Below, piece by piece: positions 43,997-52,206 of a stretch of DNA of 64,000 bases. How positions within the stretch are numbered: position 1 is the stretch's first letter; every line of letters starts with the position of its first letter. The notes beneath the pieces were generated by a model. The model ran no database searches and was not told the origin of the DNA. It saw only the letters and a list, made by a program, of their open reading frames with translations. Origin of the DNA: an uncultured Campylobacter sp. (GTDB lineage Bacteria > Campylobacterota > Campylobacteria > Campylobacterales > Campylobacteraceae); assembly GCF_938039205.1 (NCBI RefSeq), contig NZ_CALHVM010000059.1, positions 1 through 64,000 on the forward strand. The letters are read 5' to 3'. The translations under genes and the position numbers were made by a program.

Positions 43997-44302
43997 ATGG
44001 AAAATTTTCAAAAACCTAACCCAATCCCAAATGTTGCTCTAGTGCAAGCGAGCCAAAATCAAAAACCGCAAGAGCAAAAACCTGCAGAACAAAAAGAGAA
44101 AAAAGAGCTTAGTCCGCGCGCGAAATTAATCAAAGACCTAAATGCTCTTGTCACAAAGCTCAAAAGCATCGACAAGCGCGAAACTAAGGCGAAAAACGCT
44201 TTGGAAGCTGCTAAAAACGCTGTGGCTAAAATCGAAGAAGAACGTGCTGAGGTTGAGGCTCTCGCGAAAAAGTTCGAGCTCTCGAACTCTACCACCGCGT
44301 AA
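43997..44302 (+). CDS. Small coiled-coil protein of the mobile element
   Basis: 101 residues. A Gln/Pro/Lys-rich N-terminal 40 residues (QNQKPQEQKPAEQKEKKELS) precedes a continuous helix with heptad pattern (LKSIDKRETKAKNALEAAKN then VAKIEEERAEVEALAKKFEL). Good AAGGAG site upstream. Unlike its neighbours it is intact. It could be an accessory mobilization or copy-control protein; no family recognised. Confidence 0.65.
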   Translation: MENFQKPNPIPNVALVQASQNQKPQEQKPAEQKEKKELSPRAKLIKDLNALVTKLKSIDKRETKAKNALEAAKNAVAKIEEERAEVEALAKKFELSNSTTA

Positions 44303-44303
44303 A

Positions 44304-44312
44304 CCCCCCCCC
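44304..44312 (+). repeat. Poly-C tract (C9)
   Basis: Nine consecutive C beginning one base after the TAA of the coiled-coil gene. Length is within the range that slips in Campylobacter. Confidence 0.75.
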
Positions 44313-44319
44313 TTGCGGG

Positions 44320-44388
44320 CGAACGTTTAGCTATGCCCTTGTGGTATAGCTGACTAGTGAGCTCACTAATCAGCAGGCTGAACGTTCG
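44320..44388. other. Cloverleaf-like inverted-repeat block (candidate origin)
   Basis: Outer arms CGAACGTT (44320-44327) and AACGTTCG (44381-44388) enclose two hairpins: AGCTATGCC/GGTATAGCT (44329-44337 with 44343-44351) and the palindromic TGACTAGTGAG/CTCACTAATCA (44351-44372). A multi-hairpin non-coding block beside Rep and relaxase genes is what a single- or double-strand origin or oriT looks like. The role is inferred. Confidence 0.6.
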
Positions 44389-44422
44389 TTTTTTAAAGGG
44401 GCGCAAGACCCCTTTAAAAAAA
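44389..44422. terminator. Bidirectional terminator
   Basis: TTTTTTAAAGGGG (44389-44401) pairs with CCCCTTTAAAAAA (44409-44421): a 13-bp perfect stem with a 7-base loop and A/T tracts on both sides, just before the relaxase gene. Confidence 0.8.
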
Positions 44423-44454
44423 TAATACAAGTATACCCAAAGGAAGTTTAAAAA

Positions 44455-46052
44455 ATGGACAACAACGCTAAATCTTGCTTTCATATCGACCCCATGAAAG
44501 AGTTCGCATATTGGCACGATTTCCGGCAAGGTCTTCAAGCTAGCAACGTGCAAGGCGAAAAGTCCCGAGATAATGAATATTCTTGTACGTTTTCGGAAGC
44601 TCGGGCTAGGGCTAAGCGAATGAAAGACGAAGCTGACGCTGCGTATCGGGCGCGGACGGGAAGGCGACCGAGTTATAACTCTGAGTCTATATACTGGGAG
44701 GCAACGGTGAATTTGCGAGGCTTTCATTCTAAAGAGGATATCGAAAAGGTTGTGCAAATCCTCGAGAAGCGACTCGGTTATCGCACTGTTTTTTGGACGC
44801 GCCATAGGGATGAAGGGCACGAGGCAACCGAGGATGAAATTGAGGAGCTACGGGAATCGGGGAAAATCGATCCGCACTCGCTGGAGCATAAAATTTTCAT
44901 AAACAACGATCACGTTCATATCGCTATGTTTTCTCTGGATGACAATGGAAATAGTTTGCATAGACTCAATTACGGAAACCAAACCTCATAAGTCAAATTC
45001 AAACGGAAATCGCGCAAGCCCTCGGCATGGAGCGCGGCCTTAGCAATAAAATCACGAAACGTACTCACTTGACCCCTCGTCAATATCGGCAAGCAATGAG
45101 CTTGCGAGAGCCTTTGTAGGTCAAGCTTGGAGAAGTCAAAAAAGATTTGGCTGAGGCAAAAAAACAAATAAAAGCGCTAGAGGAACAACTCAAGACTGCA
45201 AACAAGCAAGTCCGCGCCGAACTCAAAGAACAAGGGGGCGGACGCGAGGATTATTCTGTGCTTGAGACCGAAAATAAACGGCTTAAGAACGAGCTTGACG
45301 AGCTAAAAAAAGCGCCTGATATCAGTCACATTGAGGATTTTAAAAAATCTTTCGAGGATAAGATTAAGGAGTTTATGAAACACTCAAAGATTAAAGAAAT
45401 TGCTGAACAGACTTTAAACAATGAGGCAATCTTAAAACCTGTAACCTTTGGCGGCTATTCTAAGGAAAGCGTATCTGCTTATGTTTTGGGATCCGTAGCT
45501 CGCTATAATGCCGCGAATAAAACTCTAGAAAAAGCACAGACATTCATACATGAACTTGCCGTTAAAAAAGAAATTAGCACGAAGGCGCAATTAGCAGCTT
45601 TGCGCGAAAATAAGACTTTGGGCGGTTTTCTTGGGGCTACTGCTAGCAAAATGGATGTCGATGTCGCTGTGCTAAAGCGCGAAAAAGCGGGGCTAACCGA
45701 TACTATCGACAAATTGCGAAAACAGAACGAATTACTGCAAAAGACTTTAAAGGATACTGTAGGGCTTGTCAAACAAAAAGATATCGAAATCGAGACCCTC
45801 AAAAAGTCGAATCAAGAGGGTTTGACTAAAAACGACAATAGTTTTTACTTCGGTCAAGCCTCTATGCTCTCCGAGCTTGTGCGCTCTGGACGGCTATACG
45901 TCGAACCGAAAGGGTACCCTTTAGTCGATAGTTTAGATGATTATTTAAAGGGCGGATATTCTGCGGATTATTTCGAGGGAATAAAAAGCGGATTGCTGAG
46001 TTACACTCCTGCTGTCCATACTCCAAAAAACGATCTGACTTACACTCGATGA
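44455..46052 (+). pseudogene. MobV/Pre-like relaxase, frameshift plus nonsense codon
   Basis: ATG after AAGGAAG. The first 178 codons include a relaxase histidine motif, NNDHVHIAMFSLDDNGN followed by LHRLNYG. One C missing at 44984-44985 breaks the frame; restoring it gives LISQIQTEIAQALGMERGLS and KRTHLTPRQYRQA, the 'LGMERG' part being typical of MobV/Pre proteins. An in-frame TAG at 45117 then interrupts it. From 45120 the same frame runs on to 46052 as a long coiled-coil C-terminal region (KKQIKALEEQLKTANKQVRA ...). The restored protein would be about 530 residues. Two independent lesions argue for true decay. Confidence 0.72.
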
Positions 46053-46250
46053 TCCTCTTTGCCCCTCGGTAAATAGGGGCTTTGCTCGCTTTTTTTGGCG
46101 TTTCTTAATAGTATTATATATTTAAATTTAAGCGAACCGAGAATCTAAAAGCGTCAATCATAAAAAATAACTCAAGCAAAAGCAAAGCAACACAAAAGGC
46201 ACGGTGGCGGCTGTTTTTTTGTTTTGTCTAGCTTCGCGGTGAATGCGAAC

Positions 46251-46340
46251 GGCTTTTATGAGTGTCAAGGGTTAAATTTTACGTGGCGAGCTTCGAGCCC
46301 GTAAAATTAACCTGCTTTGCCCTTGACGCCATAAAAACGG
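46251..46340. other. Large imperfect inverted repeat (candidate origin/oriT)
   Basis: Left arm 46251-46283 (contains GTCAAGGGTTAAATTTTACG) and right arm 46301-46340 (contains GTAAAATTAACC and CCCTTGAC) pair over about 30 positions with a short insertion. Another small dyad GATAC/GTATC lies at 46442-46463. A 128-codon open frame crosses the area but would have to code through the arms, so I treat it as non-coding. Confidence 0.55.
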
Positions 46341-46463
46341 CTCGCTACAATTTTAGCGATAAAAGCGAAAATGCAGAGCGAGAAAAAATAGGCTCTATGC
46401 GCGCCGTTAGCTGTTCGCGGCGTGCATTAGCTTATTTTTTCGATACGAGCCAAAGCGAGTATC

Positions 46464-46860
46464 AAGCGCCCGCCCGTGCCGTCTCATTTGCTCTGAAAAA
46501 CAAAGTTGTATTTTTTAACGCTTCGCCGATCAGCTCGAAGCACTCACTGATACGGCTACGCTTGACCGAAGTATGGATTAGCATTTTTTTTGTAGCTAAT
46601 TTGCAAAAAATAAAATTTTGTGCTATGATGCGTTACATAGGGACATAGAATATAGAACTAAGAAAAAAATTTAAGGTTTGTATCCTTAAACGTTTAACTT
46701 ACGTTTAAAAAACTACTACAAAAACCTCATATTTTTCTTAAGCTTTGTATCAAAACCTTGAGTTTTTAGGGGAAAACTTAAACTCTCGGGAAGTTTTTAA
46801 AAAAAGTTTCCTGGCTTGTTGCATAATGCCTAGTTTATGGGCTTTAAAAAGCGTTGTTGG
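46464..46860. other. Non-coding right end of the element
   Basis: AT-rich tail between the inverted repeats and attR. I see short direct words such as ACGTTTA but no gene that I can support. Confidence 0.45.
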
Positions 46861-46888
46861 TTCTCGTAAGGGTCACCAATCCACTTTT
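46861..46888 (+). repeat. Right attachment-site repeat (attR), 28 bp
   Basis: Perfect copy of 41023-41050, i.e. the last 18 bases of tRNA-Glu plus 10 flanking bases, without the rest of the tRNA. Confidence 0.88.
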
Positions 46889-47216
46889 AAATTTATTAGT
46901 TCACTTTTAAAATTGTCTTATACAAAAAACATATTTAAATATGAGTTCATATTAATACATCTCTAGTTTTTACAAAAAGCCATAACCGCAAGCATTTAGT
47001 TTTGTACCGATTCCACCAAATAATATGCAGACAAAGCTATATAGTAATCAAAATACTACACACTTGCAGGGTTTTAATCAGGCCAAAAATGCTCCAAAAA
47101 TAATCTTCAAATTTCATTTTAATCAATTTTTTGAAAATTACAAAATCTTTATAGCACAGTCTTTTTACCGATTTTATTTCAAATTTAAAAATAAACAGAG
47201 AAATACTCAGGCAAGT
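46889..47216. other. AT-rich spacer beyond attR
   Basis: About 330 bases of low GC. Two frames of 65-73 codons occur but have neither ribosome-binding site nor protein-like composition. Confidence 0.45.
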
Positions 47217-47250
47217 AGCTAAATTTGCCATCCCAAAGGCAAATTTAGCT
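47217..47250 (-). terminator. Hairpin at the recG stop codon
   Basis: AGCTAAATTTGCC (47217-47229) and GGCAAATTTAGCT (47238-47250) form a 13-bp perfect stem that overlaps the recG stop. Arms carry AAATTT; the T tract is weak. Confidence 0.6.
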
Positions 47251-49165
47251 AAATCCCTAGTCTATCCTTTGCCGCCTGCGTGATTTCCTCTTCATAGTCG
47301 TAGTATTCAAACGTCGCACCATGCTGAAACGCGCCGTTTAGGATGTCGCCACTTTGGCGATTTTTTAGGTCTATCTCGGCGATCTTAAAGCCGTCCAGCG
47401 TCTGGCAAAACTCCCTCAAACGCGACGGCGGATTTTTAAGCTTTGTAAACAAAAAACAAAATCCGCTCCCGCCGTTTCGCCCTACGCGCCCGCGCAGCTG
47501 ATGCAGGCTCGCTAGTCCTAGCCTCTCCGCACCAACGATTACGATCGTGCTAAGCCGCGGCAGCGAGATGCCGACCTCAACAACCGTCGTCGAGAGTAGC
47601 ATGTCTCCGCGCTCGCGAAATTCGCGCAACACCTGCTCTTTTTCTTTGTCCTTGCCGTGCGTGACGTAGACATTTGTAAAATTTGCCCGCCAAAATCCCT
47701 GCGCTTCCTCTAGCCCCTGATAGTTCGAGTTTTCGCTACTCTCAACCAGCGGGTAGATCACGGCGACTTGCTTGCCTTTGGCGATTTGTGCCTTGATGTG
47801 CGTTAGCAGCTCGCCAAAGTCCGCACTTTGTAAAATTTGCGTGTGTATGTGTTTTTCAAAAGGCATCTGCCGCAGGAAACTAAACTCCGCGAAGCTACTT
47901 TGTATCATGCTTAGCGTGCGTGGGATCGGCGTTGCTGAAAACTGCACGACGTGAGCCCTAGTTTTATCCGCCTTTTTTGCCTGCCGATTTTCGGGCGCGA
48001 TTTCAGTTAAATTTGACCGCTCACCGCCCTCAAATTTAACCTCAAATTCGTCGTCAGCTTCGTCAAGCTGCGGGTCTCGCCCAAGCTCCCCGCTAGCTAG
48101 AGCGTTGATTTTCTCGCGCTGATTTGAACCGAAACGGTGCTGCTCGTCTATCATCACCAAAGGCACGGCAGGTAAGCTTTGATACAGCAAAACGTGCGTG
48201 CCAATAATGAGATTTACGCCGTCAAATTCGGGTTTATCGCCGCTTTTAACTAGCAAAACTCGCATAAAATCAGGCAACAAACGCGCCGCCTCTGCGTAAA
48301 TTTGCTCGGCCAGTATCGACGTGGGCGCCATGATGAGCGCAGGGCCGGGATAGACGCTAAGCGCGGCGGCTAGCATAACAAGCGTCTTGCCGCTGCCCAC
48401 GTCGCCCATCACGACGCGTCGCACCGCCTCCTCGCCGCTAAGGTCCGCGCGCAGATCAGAGATAGCGTTTAGCTGGTCGGAAGTCGGCGCAAACGGCAAA
48501 TTTTTAAGCCACGAAGAAATATCAAAAAGCTTGACTTTAGGCGCCTTAAAGTGAGTTTTTTTAGCGTTTAGCTTTTTTAGGTAGTTGTAAATTTCGACGA
48601 ATTTTAGCACCTCTTCGCCCGCTTTTTCCCGCACGAGAGCATCTAGTATCGCGACGCTTTTTTCGTCTCCCTTGTGCAGATCTAGCAAGAACTCAGCCTC
48701 CCTGGGCGTGAGTCCCGCCTCGATCAAATTGGGCAAATTTACGTATTTTTGGATCAAATTTTTAAACGAATCATCTCTGAGAGAGAGCTTGTATTTGGGT
48801 ATGATTTCGTTTATTTTCGTGACGATTTTTGGATTTGTTAGCTGCCACGAGCCGTAGGTGTAGGCGCATTTGCCGCTTACAAATACGCTTTTGCCGACTT
48901 TAAAAGCGCCGTGATGCCAAGGCTTGGCATTAAAAATCACGATCTTTACGCTTTGCTCCCACGCCTCGCACCAGCATACGGCGTGTAGCATTCCGCCTTG
49001 GCGATACGCACTTTTTATCTCTACGGCGACGCTCACGTGCCCGTCTTTTGGTGCGGCGGCTAGGCTCGTATCTTCAAAGCTTTTAGGAAGCTTTAGCGCT
49101 AGGTCGAGCAGGGTGGTTACGCCGATTTTTTTTAGATTTATTCTGTCTTTTTCATCAAATTTCAT
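47249..49165 (-). CDS. recG: ATP-dependent DNA helicase RecG
   Basis: About 638 residues from MKFDEKDRINLKKIGVTTLL. N-terminal wedge/OB domain (about 50-150), then helicase motifs: VVMGDVGSGKTLVMLAAALS (Walker A), VMIDEQHRFGSNQRE (DEQHRFG, Walker B), HVVQFSATPIPRTLSMIQ and LGLASLHQLRGRVGRNGGSG (motif VI). It remodels stalled forks and branched DNA. An acidic insert around 370-400 (DPQLDEADDEFEVKFEGGER) is unusual. The ATG at 49165 lies inside the end of the upstream M16-like gene. Confidence 0.95.
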   Translation of the reverse strand: MKFDEKDRINLKKIGVTTLLDLALKLPKSFEDTSLAAAPKDGHVSVAVEIKSAYRQGGMLHAVCWCEAWEQSVKIVIFNAKPWHHGAFKVGKSVFVSGKCAYTYGSWQLTNPKIVTKINEIIPKYKLSLRDDSFKNLIQKYVNLPNLIEAGLTPREAEFLLDLHKGDEKSVAILDALVREKAGEEVLKFVEIYNYLKKLNAKKTHFKAPKVKLFDISSWLKNLPFAPTSDQLNAISDLRADLSGEEAVRRVVMGDVGSGKTLVMLAAALSVYPGPALIMAPTSILAEQIYAEAARLLPDFMRVLLVKSGDKPEFDGVNLIIGTHVLLYQSLPAVPLVMIDEQHRFGSNQREKINALASGELGRDPQLDEADDEFEVKFEGGERSNLTEIAPENRQAKKADKTRAHVVQFSATPIPRTLSMIQSSFAEFSFLRQMPFEKHIHTQILQSADFGELLTHIKAQIAKGKQVAVIYPLVESSENSNYQGLEEAQGFWRANFTNVYVTHGKDKEKEQVLREFRERGDMLLSTTVVEVGISLPRLSTIVIVGAERLGLASLHQLRGRVGRNGGSGFCFLFTKLKNPPSRLREFCQTLDGFKIAEIDLKNRQSGDILNGAFQHGATFEYYDYEEEITQAAKDRLGI

Positions 49166-50378
49166 TGTAAAGCACGGCAAAACTGAGCTTTTCTATCTCT
49201 GCATGCTCCGCGATAAACGCGTTTAGCTCAGCAAGCTTTAGCTTCGAGATTTTTTCTAGATCGTCTTTAAAATTTCCTAACTTAAAGCCGTTATAAAAGT
49301 CGCTCTGAGCGATGTTTAAGCGGTTAAAAAGCGTCTCCTGGCGTAGCGGCTGCGAGCCTAGCAAAAATCTTTTAGCCTGCGCTAGCTCGCCGGCTTTCAC
49401 GCCGTTTTTGACGAATTTTGAAAATTCGTCTTTCACGACCGCGACCGCCTCGCTCCTGCTTTCGTTTTTGGTTTGCAGGTAGCCCCAAATTTGCGAGTGG
49501 CTCAGTGCAAATTCGCTCCTAGCATACGCCGAATACGCCAGCCCGCGCTTCACGCGGATCTCCTCCATCAGCCTACTGCCAAAGCCACCCTCGCCCAAAA
49601 TAAACGTCGCAACCTTGGCCTTATACCGCTCCTCGCGGGAAACGTCAAAAGGCGCACCAAAGTAGATATAGGCTTGCTCGCTAGGCTTGATTATGGACTT
49701 TTGGCCGCATTTTTCATCTGTTTTTAGTAGCTTTAGCTCGCGCGACTCGCCCTGCTTTAGCGAGCTTAAAATTTCGTCCAAATTTAGCTCCTCTGGCGTC
49801 ACTTCGCCGCCCAGCACTACAAATAAATTTGCCAAATCAAGCTTGCTAGAGATGAAGTTTTTAACGTCCTCTAGCGTTATACTCTCCACGCTTTGCTTCG
49901 TGCCGATGCTTGGCCTTGCTAGATTCGTACCAGGATACAGCAGCCCGTTTAGCGCGACTCTAGCCAGATAGTCGTAGTCGCTCTCGTTGCCAGAAATTTC
50001 GCCCAGCGTCAGAGTTCGCACCTTTTCAAAGCTTTTTTGGCTTAAATTAGGCTCCTCTAAAAGCTCTTTTAGCTTGGCAAGCGCAAAAGAAAAGTGCTCC
50101 TTTAGGCAGTTTAGCTCAAACGCAAAGGTCTCAAATCCCGCGCTCGCGTAAAGGCTAATCGCGCGCGTTTCAAGCTCTTTGGCAAAGCCCGCCGCGCCCT
50201 TGCTTAGCGTACCTTCGTCGAAAATTTTAGCGACGAATTTAGCTAGTCCCGCCTTGTCCTCTACGCAAGCTCCGGCAACCTTGAAAATAAGCTTTAGGCT
50301 CACCGCGGGCAGGGTTTTGCTCGCCTCGTAAACGGCTGGGATTTGTAAATTTGCGGCTTTTAAATTTATGATTTTCAT
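49155..50378 (-). CDS. M16-family peptidase-like protein without the zinc motif
   Basis: About 407 residues from the ATG at 50378 that overlaps the mqnC stop. Two-domain M16 fold: N-terminal part with EDKAGLAKFVAKIFDEGTLS where HxxEH should be, and C-terminal part with FGSRLMEEIRVKRGLAYSAY (the family's substrate-side motif). Loss of both His means it is not itself a zinc protease. Such subunits in other bacteria pair with an active partner, which is not seen here. No signal peptide is obvious. Confidence 0.83.
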   Translation of the reverse strand: MKIINLKAANLQIPAVYEASKTLPAVSLKLIFKVAGACVEDKAGLAKFVAKIFDEGTLSKGAAGFAKELETRAISLYASAGFETFAFELNCLKEHFSFALAKLKELLEEPNLSQKSFEKVRTLTLGEISGNESDYDYLARVALNGLLYPGTNLARPSIGTKQSVESITLEDVKNFISSKLDLANLFVVLGGEVTPEELNLDEILSSLKQGESRELKLLKTDEKCGQKSIIKPSEQAYIYFGAPFDVSREERYKAKVATFILGEGGFGSRLMEEIRVKRGLAYSAYARSEFALSHSQIWGYLQTKNESRSEAVAVVKDEFSKFVKNGVKAGELAQAKRFLLGSQPLRQETLFNRLNIAQSDFYNGFKLGNFKDDLEKISKLKLAELNAFIAEHAEIEKLSFAVLYNEI

Positions 50379-51427
50379 CAATAAAACCTTTCTAAAATAT
50401 CATAATTGGTATTGCGTTTGGCGGGTTTTTCGCCGATGTCTTTGATGAGGCGTATCATCTCGTCTTGATTCATGCGGTAGCTAGCGCCAGCGGCCTTGAC
50501 GACGTTTTCCTCCATCATCGTGCTGCCTAGGTCGTTTGCGCCAAACAGCAACGCGAGCTGCCCGATGTAGCTGCCCTGCGTGACCCAACTGCTTTGGATA
50601 TTCGGTACGTTGTCTAAAAACAGCCTAGAGACCGCAAGCAGGCGCAAATAGCGATTCGAGCTTTGCTTTTTGATCTCGGGATGCTCGGCGGCTAGGCGCG
50701 TGTTTAGCCCTTGAAAGCTCCACAGTATAAACGCTCTAAAGCCGCCCGTAACGTCTTGCAAGCTCCTAATATGCCCCCAGTGCTCCACGATCTCGCGCGT
50801 GGTTTCTACGGTGCCAAACATCATCGTAGCAGTCGTCTTTAGCCCCTCCTCGTGCGCCTCGCGGTGGATGCGTAGCCAGGTCTCTACGTCGCATTTTTTA
50901 GGCGCGATCACGTCGCGGACGCGGTCGCTGAGTATCTCGGCGCCGGCTCCGGGCATCGAGTAGAGTCCTTTTTCTCGCAGACGGCGCAGCGCCTCTCTCG
51001 TGCTGATACGCGAAATCCTAGCGATATAGTCGATCTCGACCGCGGAAAATCCGTGAATCGTGATGCTTGGGTATTTTTTAGCGATAAACTCCACGAGATC
51101 CTCGTACCACTCGATTTTTAGTTTCGGATGTACGCCGCCTTGAAATAAAATTTGCGTCCCGCCGATAGCGATGAGCTCCTCGATTTTTTGCCCGATCTCG
51201 TCAAAGCTAAGAACGTAGGCGTCCTCGTCCTTATGATCGCGGTAAAACGCGCAAAATTTACAGTCCACCCAGCACGCGTTCGTGTAGTTGATGTTTCTAT
51301 CTACGATAAAGGTCGTGACGCCCTGGGGATGCAGCTCGCGCTTGCGCGCTAGAGCCATCGCTCCAAGCTCGTTTAGCTCGGCGTTTTCTATCAAATTTAC
51401 CGCCTCGTCCACGCTTAGTCTATTCAA
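50378..51427 (-). CDS. mqnC: Cyclic dehypoxanthinyl futalosine synthase
   Basis: 349 residues, radical SAM. The iron-sulfur motif is CWVDCKFCAFYRD (CxxxCxxC) after NYTNA; EEGLKTTATMMFGTVETTRE and the C-terminal LGSTMMEENVVKAAGASYRM match the MqnC/MqnE group. It acts in the futalosine route to menaquinone used by Campylobacter. MqnC is preferred over MqnE from length and the N-terminal sequence. Its stop overlaps the M16-like start. Confidence 0.88.
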   Translation of the reverse strand: MNRLSVDEAVNLIENAELNELGAMALARKRELHPQGVTTFIVDRNINYTNACWVDCKFCAFYRDHKDEDAYVLSFDEIGQKIEELIAIGGTQILFQGGVHPKLKIEWYEDLVEFIAKKYPSITIHGFSAVEIDYIARISRISTREALRRLREKGLYSMPGAGAEILSDRVRDVIAPKKCDVETWLRIHREAHEEGLKTTATMMFGTVETTREIVEHWGHIRSLQDVTGGFRAFILWSFQGLNTRLAAEHPEIKKQSSNRYLRLLAVSRLFLDNVPNIQSSWVTQGSYIGQLALLFGANDLGSTMMEENVVKAAGASYRMNQDEMIRLIKDIGEKPAKRNTNYDILERFY

Positions 51428-51543
51428 ATTTTTCCTTTAAATTTTTTACGCGAGTTTAGCGAAAAACGCTTTTATCTTTGATAAATTCGCGTTTTTTAAC
51501 TTCTTGCGGATATCATTTTGCGCCTCGACGCAAAGGAAAAGAA

Positions 51544-51648
51544 ATGATTTTAAAATCCGCAAAAGACGCTCTCGAGCTAAAATTTAGCCTTTTGTCGCTA
51601 GCTGCGACGCTCCGCACCGTCACAGATGCTCGATCGCATAAAACCTAG
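51544..51648 (+). CDS. Possible 34-residue small ORF
   Basis: ATG with AAGGAAAAG upstream; reads MILKSAKDALELKFSLLSLA and stops after 34 residues. It fills an otherwise empty 310-base gap before a lipoprotein gene. Composition is plausible, but there is no family evidence. Confidence 0.2.
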   Translation: MILKSAKDALELKFSLLSLAATLRTVTDARSHKT

Positions 51649-51701
51649 AGTCAAATTTGCAACGGCTTTTTAAATTTAGCCCTATTTATAAAGCTTAAAT
51701 T

Positions 51702-51710
51702 TGATAAAAT
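51702..51710 (+). promoter_or_regulatory. Promoter of the His/Cys-rich lipoprotein gene
   Basis: TTGATAAAAT contains TG-N-TAAAAT with TAAAAT at 51705-51710, 28 bases before the ATG. Confidence 0.5.
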
Positions 51711-51738
51711 CCCGAGACATTTTATCAAAGGAGAAAAG

Positions 51739-52110
51739 ATGAAAAATTTAGTTTTAGCTGTGATTTTGGCGCTAGTTTTTGCAGGCTGTGCGGCAAATAA
51801 ACCAGCTCCTGCCCAGCAAAACGCGCAAGAGTATCGCCACGCTACGCAGATAAAAGATGCAAGCTACCCGCATCACGGCATGGCAAACGCTAGCTGCGCA
51901 CAGGCTCACGGCGGGATAAAAGAGTGCCCTCATCACGGAAATCACGGAGCAGACAAAGGTCTTGGCTGTAGCGGCGACTGCGCCAAATCAAAACCATGCC
52001 CAAAATGCGACGCGAAAGCGCACGGGTGCGCGCAAGATAAAGGCTGCGCCCATCACGGCAAAAGCAGCGCAAGCGACAAAGCGCACGCCTGCCCTCATCA
52101 CAAACACTAA
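51739..52110 (+). CDS. His/Cys-rich putative metal-binding lipoprotein
   Basis: 123 residues. Lipoprotein signal MKNLVLAVILALVFAGC with lipobox FAGC. The mature protein is dominated by His and Cys: repeated PHHG/AHHG units (YPHHG, CPHHG, CAHHG, CPHHKH) alternate with CxxxC/CxxC pairs (CSGDCAKSKPCPKC). This pattern fits a periplasmic chelator or chaperone for Ni, Zn, Cu or Co. No named family recognised. Strong AAGGAG site, own promoter and a following hairpin make it monocistronic. It lies beside an endonuclease V relic on the other strand. Confidence 0.78.
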   Translation: MKNLVLAVILALVFAGCAANKPAPAQQNAQEYRHATQIKDASYPHHGMANASCAQAHGGIKECPHHGNHGADKGLGCSGDCAKSKPCPKCDAKAHGCAQDKGCAHHGKSSASDKAHACPHHKH

Positions 52111-52117
52111 AATTTAA

Positions 52118-52143
52118 TGCGATCAAGGTCAAATTTGATCGCA
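52118..52143. terminator. Hairpin after the His/Cys-rich lipoprotein
   Basis: TGCGATCAA (52118-52126) pairs with TTGATCGCA (52135-52143), 7 bases after the stop. The T tract is weak. Confidence 0.45.
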
Positions 52144-52206
52144 CTTCCCATCAAATTTACGCCAGCTAACAACATCAAAATCAAGTTAAATTTCATAACA
52201 AAGTAA

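Larger units (their letters stand above)
41023..46888. mobile_element. Integrated mobilizable element in tRNA-Glu, with decayed genes
   Basis: Bounded by a 28-bp direct repeat covering the 3' end of tRNA-Glu. In order it holds a terminator, tyrosine integrase, G8 tract, HUH-type Rep, small coiled-coil protein, structured non-coding block, MobV-like relaxase and a second structured region. The gene set is that of a small plasmid-derived integrative mobilizable element (rolling-circle Rep plus relaxase plus integrase). Integrase, Rep and relaxase each carry reading-frame lesions. AAATTT words are sparse compared with the core, supporting foreign origin. Confidence 0.82.

Noticed and set aside
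44059..44820. 253-codon minus-strand frame across the coiled-coil gene and relaxase start
   Set aside because: It would cross the bidirectional terminator and cloverleaf; sense-strand genes with good ribosome-binding sites explain the region better.
46262..46648. 128-codon open frame at the end of the mobile element
   Set aside because: It starts at a GTG without a ribosome-binding site and runs through the arms of the large inverted repeat; composition is not protein-like, so I treat the region as structured non-coding DNA.
46745..47222. Two open frames of 65-73 codons around and beyond attR
   Set aside because: AT-rich, no ribosome-binding site, Phe/Lys/Asn composition expected from random AT-rich DNA.
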